In this document: positions 1-10,600 of the stretch, piece by piece
Layout of the letters: each line of letters starts with the position of its first letter
Numbering within the stretch: position 1 is the first letter of the stretch
Assembly: GCA_032622095.1 (NCBI GenBank)
Contig: CP136066.1
Coordinates: 98,725,319 to 98,789,318 of the forward strand
DNA length: 64,000 bases
DNA from: Siphonodentalium dalli
Lineage: Eukaryota; Mollusca; Scaphopoda; Gadilida; Siphonodentaliidae
Reading direction: 5' to 3'
Position numbers and translations under genes: made by a program
The notes under the pieces: model-generated
Databases searched by the model: none
What the model saw: only the letters and a program-made list of their open reading frames with translations
What the model was told of the DNA's origin: nothing

Positions 1-1036
1 TGAAGTCAACATGGTTCATCACTTGAGCGTATACATGTCTACCCCTTGCCCTTCTAATATGACTTTCGTGTCAGTTTATTTGTTATATATAGTCTACAAC
101 TTCAGCAGTGTGATACTAGTTAAGTGCTATCACACATCCATCATTTGTTGTTTTATGGCATACAGACATAATGCTGCCTTGCTGGGAAGTTGTTGAATGG
201 TATGCTACATATTCAAATCCCACCACACTGGCACCCCCTCCCCCACATCCCATTGACGATGACCATCGGGGCAATTACTAGATATAACAGGAACAAACTA
301 AAGTGTTAGTTTTGTATACATTCTCAAAAAGATGATAAATAAATGAAAAATAAATAATTATACAATGTTTTTATGTTTCCAATATTGGTAGTTAAATGGG
401 AAAATCTAATGAATACACACTCTAAAATTCACAGCTTTGGCTTTTAAAAGCACAAAACATTCAAGTTTGAAAGTTTATTAGCAGCTATCCATCGATCTGG
501 TGACAAGAAAGTAGGATGGAAGGTGAGACACCACATTGTCGTCATTTATTGCGAAATTTGAGTGGTTCGATACCGGTCAAATTGGCCACCTTTACAAACA
601 CAAGTTTTATATTTGAAAAATAGCAATGCAAGTCTGTATATTTTTCACATTTTAAGCTCTATGATATGGCAATACATATATGCAACTCCCAATTTGTGAT
701 CGTACATGTGGTTCTTTGTAGAGATCGGCAAACTTTTTTCGATATATTTTGTTACCACGAAATCGGGAAACAAAAATGGCGCCGATCGTAATCTTGATAA
801 TAAAACGAGACATCATTATCGGTTATTGTAAATGCCAATATAAATCTGACAAATATATAATACTAAACAAATATTAACTTTAACTTTTATTTATAATGTG
901 TCCGTGTTTAAAATATAGGTATTTTTTTAACGGGAATTGCGTTACCGGACAAAATCATTTACCGGACAAACGACTGTAAAACCAGGAAGATTCGTTTTTT
1001 AAATAACCAAAATTCATCGAACATTTCTTTTCCCAG
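1..1036. other. Upstream sequence of gene 1, probably intron
   Basis: No coding segment could be supported here. The stretch is AT-rich, and the only open frames are short and without domain-like content. Because an acceptor followed by a terminal coding exon lies just downstream on the plus strand, most of this is probably an intron of that gene, whose other exons lie outside the window. A short direct repeat of TTACCGGACAAA occurs near 943-970. Confidence 0.3.
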
Positions 1037-1051
1037 CAAATAAACCATGCA
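1037..1051 (+). CDS. Candidate 15-nt microexon of the membrane-protein gene
   Basis: A strong acceptor (TTTCTTTTCCCAG) is followed by 15 nt and then a consensus donor GTGAGTG. The 15 nt read open in the phase needed by the next exon at 1206: one leftover A joins AG to make a Lys codon, giving NKPC-K-DAPKK. The intron to the next exon would be 154 bp. This is inference from splice-site strength and phase only; there is no family match. Confidence 0.27.
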
Positions 1052-1205
1052 GTGAGTGTGCTAGTTAAAGATTCAAGATTGTCGATGTTTCGATTTGATT
1101 AAGAATGTAACTTAATTTCTGCAAGAAATATATATATTTTAAATATGTGCCATGATTGTAAGTGATCAAATAGGCTGCCTTACTGCGCCGCATGTACTTT
1201 TTCAG

Positions 1206-1381
1206 AGGACGCTCCAAAGAAACAAATATGCATGGACGTCGCTGTGTTTGTATGTGGTGTCGTCCTAGTTACTGCGGCGCTAGCATCCCTTGCTGTCTCT
1301 ACTTGCTGTCACAGAATGAAAACATTCCGTCTCCGTGCTGAAGCTAGAAGACATACCAACATCGAAACCTCAGATGACTAG
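1206..1381 (+). CDS. Terminal exon of a single-pass membrane protein, partial
   Basis: The exon starts after a good acceptor (ACTTTTTCAG) and ends at a TAG. It encodes about 58 residues: a short Lys-rich stretch with one Cys (DAPKKQIC), a hydrophobic span of about 22 residues (MDVAVFVCGVVL onward to LAVSTCC), then a basic tail rich in Arg and His (CHRMKTFRLRAEARRH) and an acidic end (SDD). This is the layout of a type I membrane protein C-terminus: stalk, transmembrane helix, short cytosolic tail. The exon begins two bases into a codon, so a phase-1 intron precedes it. A poly(A) signal lies 72 bp after the stop. The family cannot be named because the extracellular exons are outside the window. 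The main alternative is a chance open frame, but acceptor, hydrophobic profile, stop and poly(A) signal agree. Confidence 0.5.
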
Positions 1382-1452
1382 AAACTAAAACAGACGACTA
1401 GAAACTAAAAGGAAACTTATCTAGGTTTATCTCCACAAATAATGGCGAAGTC

Positions 1453-1458
1453 AATAAA
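1453..1458 (+). terminator. AATAAA poly(A) signal of gene 1
   Basis: A canonical AATAAA hexamer lies 72 bp downstream of the TAG of the membrane-protein exon on the same strand, so the 3' UTR would be about 90 bp. In AT-rich DNA the hexamer is common, so its support comes from position. Confidence 0.4.
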
Positions 1459-1604
1459 ATGTGCCAGCGAACAAAAAGTGATGAGGATATACCTTTATAA
1501 ATATTTATTTTAAATTATATTCAAGTGCCAATTTCAAGAGAGTTATGGTTTCTTGTGACTGGAACGAGAATGTCAGTTTGTGGTGGATGTTATATTGTAT
1601 AAAT

Positions 1605-2070
1605 GCCTACTTAATTTTCGAGTCACCGATTATTTATTATAGTGCCTTGACTTACGGTTCTAATAACAATCTATGCCATAAAATATGATTAAAATACTAT
1701 AATTCATCACCATTTGGAACGTCTGTGTCTCAGAAGGTGCCACTATAATAATAGAAAAAGCAGAAATCATAAAATCATTTCCCCCGTTATGGCTCTCAGA
1801 ATGCAACAGAATTCAGTCAAACACTAGTTTATTTTCAATGGAAGGGGAATAACTCTATATCTAAATATTCACTTCCATTGAAAAATAATCGACTGTGTGT
1901 AGAAACTTTAGCACAGAACAGACGTTGATATCTCAACAAAAACATGTTCACAATTTATTACATCGAATAAGTTGAAACTGCAATGTTTCGGGACGTCCTC
2001 TTTCAAATGGTATATAATATGGCATATTTTATATGTGATCTGGGGGTTCGAAAATTAAGGAGACTTTAAA
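1605..2070. mobile_element. Short nonautonomous DNA element, same family as 26072-28520
   Basis: The left end (CCTACTTAATTTTCGAGTCA) and the reverse complement of the right end (TTTCGAACCCCC preceded by CTCCTTAA) match the terminal inverted repeats of the much longer element at 26072-28520. The subterminal sequences (ACGTCTGTGTCTCAGAAG on the left, TCTTTCAAATGGTATATAAT on the right) also match. This copy is about 470 bp and has no coding capacity. It lies just downstream of gene 1. Confidence 0.6.
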
Positions 2071-2254
2071 GGGACGAAATGCATTCGCGGTGGTCCGGTA
2101 GATGCGTGAAATCATAACAGTCTGTAAATAGATCATCACCTATATAGAAGAACATGGGAAACCCGATCGACCATGTTCTCATATTGACTATAAATAATTC
2201 TCCATCAGTAACCCCATTTCCCATGTTGAAATCATTATTATGTAAACATTACTG

Positions 2255-2650
2255 ATGTTAAAGTGATGTGAAACACTCCGGTGGGGGTAATAATCAAACT
2301 ATAAATTAAGAAAAAATCTTGCTCACAGTAGTTATTTTTACGAATATTAATCCAAATTGACAACACACACAGTTATTCTTATATTAATTAAATGCAATGA
2401 CTCTCGATGGCGAAATCATTTGTGTTACGTGTAGTTTATCGCCGATAGTTGCGTCTTGTAGATATTAAATTTACAATTATGCGTAATTCGGACGATGTTT
2501 TCTATAGAGTGATATGGTCGATTTCTTTGATGTTATCGGTGATGTTAGTAGAATGCTACATTCTCCAGGCTGAGAACTAATTTATCAATTTCACGTACCC
2601 AAACAAGTTCATAATAAGTCTTTAAGCTTATTTGTGTTTTTCAATATATT
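2255..2650 (+). repeat. Interspersed repeat family A, copy 1
   Basis: It begins near AAAGTGATGTGAAACACTCC and runs through ATTTTTACGA and a segment with GATGTTTTCTATAGAGTG. A diverged copy lies at 13190-13590 in the same orientation, the first 100 bases recur near 32745, and the second half recurs inverted at 50880-51060. No coding sequence. Confidence 0.55.
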
Positions 2651-3271
2651 TGTCAATGCTTTGATCTTTTCAATGTCTATCTTTACGTTGTTATTGGATT
2701 GTATTTTATTGGACTAATTTGACTTTAAAAATGACCGGTAATATTGCTGTGACAGTTATGTTCACATAAAAATTGTTTTGACATGCAAACTCGCGTTATT
2801 GGAGAATTTTGTATAGTGATAATATGAACAGCATTGATCAATTTTACATATACTACTACTTATTGATGATATTTGTTTACAGACTTCATGACGTTTCACG
2901 TGTGCCCATTGCGAAGATTGTGAGTCCCTTTAATTTATGGCTAGCAGCTGGGGCTACATGGTATTAGTGTGACATTGAAAGTGTATCCAAGTAAAATTAT
3001 CAATAACCAAGAATGCGTGGCCAGTAGGGACATACATATGTAGAACATATTTCCAACTATACACCATCTAAGGTACGCTGGCAATTTCCTTGGTGGATCA
3101 CAACTTTCAAACAAGAACACTAATTTGTTTATTAGGAATTTCATATTTATTTTCGAATATTTTGTTTTGCAACTATGGTGCAAATTTCATATCCAACATA
3201 TACTGGTGTGGAATCATACAAATTATGGGCTGTGGTACAGAACGTTCAATCAAAAATGTCATGTCGGGATA

Positions 3272-3523
3272 CAAGCCTTAAAATAGCGTGCCTGTCATTT
3301 GCAGAATAAGGTCCCCAGAGGGTGAATTTAGTGATGCTACCCCGCATAGCTGGTTAGCATCACCAAATTCACCCTCTGGGAACCTCATTCTGCTGAGTTG
3401 TAAGCAGAATGAGGTTCACAGAGGGTGAATTTGGTGATGCTAGCCCGCTATGCGGGGTAGCATCACTAAATTCACCCTCTGGGGACCTCATTCTGCAAAT
3501 GACAGACACGCTATTTCAAGGTT
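3272..3523. mobile_element. Foldback MITE with 10-bp target duplication
   Basis: It is flanked on both sides by the direct repeat TGTCGGGATA (3262-3271 and 3524-3533). The ends are inverted repeats (AAGCCTTAAAATAGCGTG against the reverse complement of CACGCTATTTCAAGG), followed by GTCATTTGCAGAAT on both arms. Inside are four copies of a CAGAGGGTGAATTT motif in alternating orientation. A 9-10 bp duplication is typical of Mutator-like elements. Relatives lie at 58480-58940. Confidence 0.65.
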
Positions 3524-3771
3524 TGTCGGGATATTAATTTGCTGGTAGTGACACAGCTACACGTTTGGAGTTGATCATGCCCAGTTAACTGAAATAACCG
3601 ACCAACGTATCTGGTGGAACTATAGGTGATGCTTGAAAACGAGAAAGAAGGAGATTGCCAATCTCAATTTTGCGGGTGATTGTCATGGTAACCTATTTTC
3701 AAAATGCCCCCAAAATCCTGAATGTGGGTCGATTTATATGGTGCCAAAATTTAATGCTTGTTTTTTACTTT

Positions 3772-3777
3772 TTTATT
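3772..3777 (-). terminator. Candidate poly(A) signal of the FReP gene
   Basis: AATAAA on the minus strand, about 430 bp after the FReP stop codon. It is the nearest canonical hexamer I noticed downstream. Position only. Confidence 0.3.
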
Positions 3778-4208
3778 GACGTAGAAACTTAAGTAATATG
3801 ATAATATTGTAATTGGTTGTTTAATCGGAATATGTGTGTGCTGCTCAAACAAGAATTGTTGAACATTGTGTCCAAAATGGCTTCCAATATATCCGCCATT
3901 TAACGTAAAATTACCAGAATTTAATTGTTTCCAATGCGTCTATCCGTCTAATCTTATCAAAAGTGAAATTGACGAAATGATTGATGGTTCCACTGTTTAA
4001 CATGTAAGATACTTTTTAAAGATGCACATATGTGTGTTCCAGTGCGCATATCACACATTTCCACACGTTTCTAGTTTAATCCCCGGAATATGACAAAGGT
4101 GTGCAATCAAGAGTCTTACTTTGAAGCTTGATGATCGTACTCTGCTACTTCTATCGCATAACCCGTTTTCGAAAATGTGTACATGCACGTACATCAACAC
4201 GTGATTGA

Positions 4209-4675
4209 TCACGTAATGGCACTTTTAGGTATAATTTTCATTATCACTGATTTAAGCGAGTAACTGCTTCCTGTCCATGGCTTCCACGTGATACCGTCAA
4301 ATGCTTTCTCCGTAACCACGCCTCTCCGATAATACTGTCCATTCAAATTTGATGAATAACATTTATAGTACCACCACGCTCCTTTAAACCGATTCGCACA
4401 ACTTCCGCCAAATTCCTTGACCACCAAGTCATTGTCCACATCCTTGGTTGAAAACTTCATACCGTTGTGCTTTGACAGCCCATCTCCCGCATCACCACTA
4501 TATCCGGAAACGTGCAGCTTGTATCCTTCCGCTTCGGAGTCGATCATGAAGTGTTTATATTGGACGTGTTTCCGAACCCTGTTCCAGTCCAACATCTCAA
4601 TGCGGAGAGTGTATAGATCCTGGTTGGTTAGACGGTGAATTATGTCGTTGCCAAGCCAATGTTCCCCAAATTTTG
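4209..4675 (-). CDS. FReP exon 5: C-terminal two thirds of the fibrinogen domain
   Basis: It encodes 154 residues and the stop, after acceptor ATTTTTTCAG. Fibrinogen-domain landmarks appear in order: GEHWLGNDIIHRLTNQ, LHVSGYSGDAGDGLS, HNGMKFSTKDVDND (calcium-site acidic residues kept), SCANRFKGAWWY with the third Cys and the Cys-Ala pair, KCYSSNLNG with the fourth Cys, and a final SLKSVIMKIIPK. All four domain cysteines are present counting exon 4, and the length is normal. The domain therefore looks intact and foldable. Confidence 0.92.
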
Positions 4676-7600
4676 CTGAAAAAATATGTAACATTCCGTT
4701 AAAGATGTTGTTACTCCTGTTCACTTTAGGTTCCCCATGCGATGTATATAATATATGTTTTTTTTTAATTAGTTGGCCTTTTTGTTTAATCTGGGTTCCT
4801 GTGAATAGCAAGTTCGCATACATGAAGAGTATTATATTACACAGAAAGGACTATATTTCTAACCCCCAAAACAGTCTATAAACTTTTAATTATTTTACCA
4901 CTCCGATGTTTATCAGCTTATATTTGTTACCCACAGTAATCAATGTTACAGCTATATAATATATCGCATATTCGCGTCTGCCGTCTGTTAGGGGTACACT
5001 GATTTAATTTTATCGCCTTCTAAAGTTATACGTGTAACTGCTTGTAAGCTATAATGGCATCCTATATGCAGTTATTTTCGGATAGTTTCTGGCCCAGAGC
5101 TGGTCACATCAAGCTGAAATCAGGAATAGCATTATAGCCTTTCCTATCTTAATCTGGACCTGAATATTTAGATGAGCAAATAATGAATACATGTACATGT
5201 ACCATCTTACGAAGAGTCGTATGGATTACAATATTTTTGTTAAGTTACAGAAGGATCGAAAGTTCGACCCAGAGGGATCAAAACTTATTCCCGTACAGTT
5301 CCATACCCGGTCGACAAAAGATGACGGTCGTGGCATCGGGTGCATGATTTGTATACTAAAGTTCAATATGAAATAGGTTGTCATCGGATAGCACTTCTGG
5401 TTCCAAAAGTTTAATTTTCTTCATCATACTCTTAATAATAAGTAAAATAGTTCTCACAAAATTGGCATGGAGACCTAAATATCCATCTTCAACATGCATA
5501 TGGTTAACATAATTTAAAACGAACCAGCGGGATATATACATCGATTACAAAACGATGAAATCGCCTATTGTGCGAAATTTGGAGATCGTGTATATATAGT
5601 AGATATGGTACAGTAGCATGTTATATATACGTCTCCGAGAAATGCCGAGCGTTGCCATTTGAAAAATGCCTGGGACTATATAACATACAAGGCGCCGATT
5701 TTTCGAAACGTGTTTTGTGACAGTGAATTTTTTTTTAATATAATAATAGAGACCTTAAAATATTCATTTAGTGCGACGTCGGAATACGTCAGCACACTTG
5801 ATCTTCCTTGTTTGGGATCGCTTCGGTGAACGTGTCATGGGCCGGGGCTCGAATCCCACCCACCCACCCCCCCCCCTCCCAAAAAAAATTTGCACTATCT
5901 CAAAAACAAACGTTTCTATTGGTATATAACCTGGTCCATGTGTTTGAGATTCTGGGTAACCTATACATCTACTCTTTGGAGATCATGTGTGGCCACTTCC
6001 ACAACGCTTGTTATATAACAGCCGTATATGCAAAATGTACTTAGGAATACTGAGACGGGTCATGAAACGGATAAGATATCATGGCTATCTGATCAAACTG
6101 GGTGAAAATTTCCCGATCGTTTTAAAAGATGTCCCCAACAATTTAATTTAGTTTTTAAACAGTATTTATGCCATATAAGGGTACAACAGTTAGTTATTTA
6201 TTACATGATCCTACCGTTATTCCATTCAATAAACCCATTCTATAAATTGTGATACTAAACGTTCGTTTAATAACAGGAAATAGTGCCAGGTGACCTTTGA
6301 CTTCCGGTTTGTGGTTTCTTTACATTCCGTACGCTGCGTCTCAAAATACTATGGCTTCCAATATGTTTTCAACAAACTATAATGAATGAAGAGTTTGAAA
6401 AGTTATGTCATTAAATATACGCCATTAAATACGCCAAAGAGTCTTTATTTATCTGGGACTATTTCTTTGCGCGGGCAAACAACGCAGAGTTGTGTGAAAC
6501 TTCATCGCATGCATCTTGTATAGAAGACCTAATTTACTGGACTCGTTTTGTAAATTCCGTCATTAAATATACGCCATTAAATACGCCAAAGAGTCTTTAT
6601 TTATCTGGGACTATTTCTTTGCGCGGGCAAACAACGCAGAGTTGTGTGAAACTTCATCGCATGCATCTTGTATAGAAGACCTAATTTACTGGACTCGTTT
6701 TGTAAATTCCGCTATAAACTGGGGACTCGTTGTAGATCCTCTATATATTACACCATGGACTGGATTCGACATCAATCGTATATGTTTATGTGAGTCGTTT
6801 CCGGGAATCATTGTATATCCACCCCACCTATATATAGCGAGAGCGTGATGGTCTGCATAGCCAAACTATCGTGCAATAATATCATTTGAATAGACATAAT
6901 TCACAATATTGGCTTTCGTTTTACGCAACCGTTTCATTGCTCCCGCGAGGTGGGGTGAGTCCACACATGCATTCTCTACCAGTATCAGTTCTCGGCTCGC
7001 CATAACTATAACTTAAGAGAAGTTATATAGCGACGCTGGTAGAGCTTGCCGTGCATGTACGTCGGGCAATGTCATTATTTCGCGCTCCGCGTGTATAATG
7101 GTATACATGGGGCATGGGCGTTTTATTTATAGAAATGGGAATTTTTGGGACGGATTAAAAGTCGAACTGCGACCCGGAGGCCGAGTCCGGTAAAAGGTGT
7201 AGTTGGGAATTCTGGTGAGATGCATGAGAAACCTTCAGTGATAAGCCGTATATATAGTTGTTGTAATCATTTGAAGGATTAGTTGTTTTAACGGAATTAT
7301 GAGTTGGTCATTCGTGAAACCAATATATTTTATATTCTATAATTACAATCATGGGTATATAATATATGATCTTGAGTGCGTTACGATTTCTGATATTGGT
7401 TTTCTTGTATATAGAACTTGGTGTATTGAAAATAAAGGTAGAAATATATAAGTAAGACAGTGCTGGAGATGGTACATGTATCTCTTCCCTCAATGTTCTG
7501 TATATATTGGATCGAGATGTAATTTGATTTGATATTAAAGGTACTGAATCCGATCAGACGGTCCACATATCATCAAGGTACAACAACAACATTTCTTCAA

Positions 7601-10600
7601 AATATGCGTCAGTTATCAGAATCGATTCATTGCAACAAAATAATGCTAACCACTGTCAACTATGGTATCAAATTTCCCCAAACTTGTTATTTATCACGAA
7701 ATGTGGCGGTATTATCACGTGATTTTAGAGTTATCCAACTTCATGGATCCGCAATTTTGTCCGAGACCATCCGTTTGACCACGTGTTTCTGGGCCACATA
7801 TAATTGCACATCTCGAGAAATAACAAACTTCAAAAATCGATATCTGATCACTCTGAGCTTTGGTGGATGGGTTCCTCGACTCGAATCTAAATATTTTTTA
7901 CCCAAAGGAATAGTAATTTAGGAACGTTAATTCTGATAATGCATCTTTAATAACTAAATAATGTATCTTTAAGGATACTATGGCATGCCTTCTACTCACC
8001 ACCAAAACCGTTTTTGTACATGTTCCAGTCGACGAAGAAATCTGTGGATCCATCATCCCGTTTCTGTATGACGGTCCAGCCCCCGTTTTTCATATCACAG
8101 TGAACTTTGATACTGTTCATTTCCGTTGGTGTAATCGTATACGATCCGTCCCTATGCTTACCCTTCACAAAGAGATCCAGACAGTCTGGAAATAATAATA
8201 TTTAACCCTTTCAAGACTGGAGCTTCCTGAATTTTTGCGAAAACCCTGTGCCAATGCATTCTCTTATATATGCGAGTCGACCATAGGTCGCCTCGCATAT
8301 ATAAGATAATGCATTAGCCTAACAAATTTTATATTATTTTTTATAATTGTTAAAGAATGTAAAAAAAATGAAAAACATTATAAAAAAATTGTTAAAGAAT
8401 GTAAGAAATAGTGATTAAAAAATGATAAAAATTGTTAAAGAAATGTAAGAAAAATGATAAAAAATTGACAAAGAATTAAGAATTTTTTTATAAAAAATGA
8501 TCAAATTGCTAAAGAATGTAATATAAAAATGATAAAATTGTTAAAGAATATAAGAAAAAATGATAAAAATTGTTAAAGAATGTAAGAAAATTGATAAAAA
8601 TTGTTAAAGAATGTAGACCAATGCATTCTCTTTATATGCGAGGCGACCTACATAAGGGAATGTATTGGCACAGGGTCTTTAATGTTGCGCCAGCGCAGCT
8701 CCCGCCATGAAATGGATAAAAATCGGTGGGGTTATAAAAGGGTGTGCCTGCCATTTTGGTACGAAACATTTTATTGCAATTTCGGAATCTACGGGTTCTA
8801 TTATTTAGGTTCATCAGATAATTTGTCAATATTTTAAGATATATAAATACATTTTTTGGGGGAAATTGGTCGTCCAAAATGTCGTACATGGATGGGTTCC
8901 CCGCGAAAAGTTTCGTTAATTCTAAGATGTCGTATAATTTATTCCCGAAACTGTTCCTGGTAGGATCATTCTGAAACAAACTGTTACAAAAGGTCGTATG
9001 AGCAAAATTTCTAGTGATTTTCTACTTTTTACTTCTATAAAGTCGTATCACACCATAAAATCACGTTTTCTCATCAACTATAGAAGATAATTGAATATAA
9101 AAGTGAAAAAATATTATAACAACTGTGATATGAGGTGTTATTGTGAAAAGTTATTTGCAGAACCCAATTATAGTCACCCATGCAGATAAATAGTTTTGTG
9201 TGTTTTCTGAACAATTTGATTTTCCGGAGGTACGACATTTCAGAAGCCCACCGACATGATTATATATATCCTTTAATTCCTCCGTTGAACGAAGAGCTTT
9301 TACATCATTATTTAGATGTTTACAAAAATGCAATGAACGAATACGAAAACAAAAAATAAACATTAATATATATGGTAGACATGCAGATAAAATCCTGCGA
9401 CATATTATAGACGAGGAGGCAGTCATATACATGTATACACACACAACGAGACAGGTCCACGGGGGTGGTGGGGGTGGCAACAAGTTTTCAGGCACGTATG
9501 CTGGTTTTTACCTTTCGACCCTTGTTGGGACCCATGCACCACCCCCGCGTCCAAATTGTTTTCCGTTTTTGGCAGTTTTTTCCGACCATTTTTTGGACAC
9601 CCACCCGCCCTTTTAACACTAAAACTGAGATTTAATGCGGGGAAAAATTCACTGTAAACAGCTGTATATGATTTTCTGTGCATACTTTTTGTCACGGATG
9701 TTAACCTTGACATGTAAAGGAACGAGTCATTTTGGGGTCATTCGGCCAAAAAGACATGGCTGCCAGCGGCCATCTTGGATTTCAAAATTTGCAACAAAAT
9801 ACAACACGATAACTGCCTGCAGTCAGTTTAGCAGTTAGAATTACATTATTTCTCTTATTCTAATGTGTTTTAAATCAAACTCATTGCAAAAACAGTCAAA
9901 AAACTTGCAGGAAAACGTTTTTTGAGTTGCAGAAAAAATTGATTGTTGGTCCCATCGACCACCCACCAACCCCGGCATACGTGCCCGGAAAAAAATCCCC
10001 CCCCCCCGGTTCCACTTCCCTGTGTTGAAATGTTACAACTGCTACCTGAAGCTTTCCAGCTGTTGGATATTTCCAACCTGACACATACTCATGGTTGAAA
10101 ATTTTCTAGCTATCACCAGAAGAAACGTTGACGCGTCGTCGGTGCTTATATCACATTTATATATCTATATCAACATCAAAGTGTATATCTATTTTAATGT
10201 ACACGTAAATGCATCTAACGCATAAATAAAACTGCGATATTTCGGTTTGATGTCGCATCACTTATATAAGTAATTGCCTCCAGATATGACATTAACATAT
10301 CAAAGCCATTTTTGAAATTTGCATAAAGTATCGATTAAAACATATATGAACAACTGCTGTGTATAAATCAATAATAATTAACTATGTGATCGACTATGCG
10401 TGTACCCTTTGGGTAATCAAACTATGTACTGTCGGTTAAAACCGTATACTCAATTAAATGGACAATCATATCCACATATCGCCACCAAAGATTCCAACTT
10501 TCCACTTCGATATATATATACACACATATGTCCAGAGAGAACTTTCTTTCTTGGCGTATTGGGAATAATTTCTAGCTATAAGAAATGAACTTTTCTAAAT

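Larger units (their letters stand above)
4676..7999 (-). other. FReP intron 4 and its repeats
   Basis: 3.3 kb intron with donor GGTG|GTGAGT at 7999 and acceptor TTTTCAG at 4676. It holds a 152-bp tandem duplication at 6407-6709 and a family C element at 7535-7951. A C-rich run lies at 5861-5880, next to a B-box-like CTCGAATCC. I see no exon on either strand. Confidence 0.6.

Noticed and set aside
5817-5870. B-box-like GGCTCGAATCC, possible tRNA or tRNA-derived SINE
   Set aside because: No matching A-box at the right distance and no cloverleaf could be drawn.
7529-7921. 130-codon plus-strand open frame
   Set aside because: Lies entirely in a family C transposon-like repeat present many times in the window.
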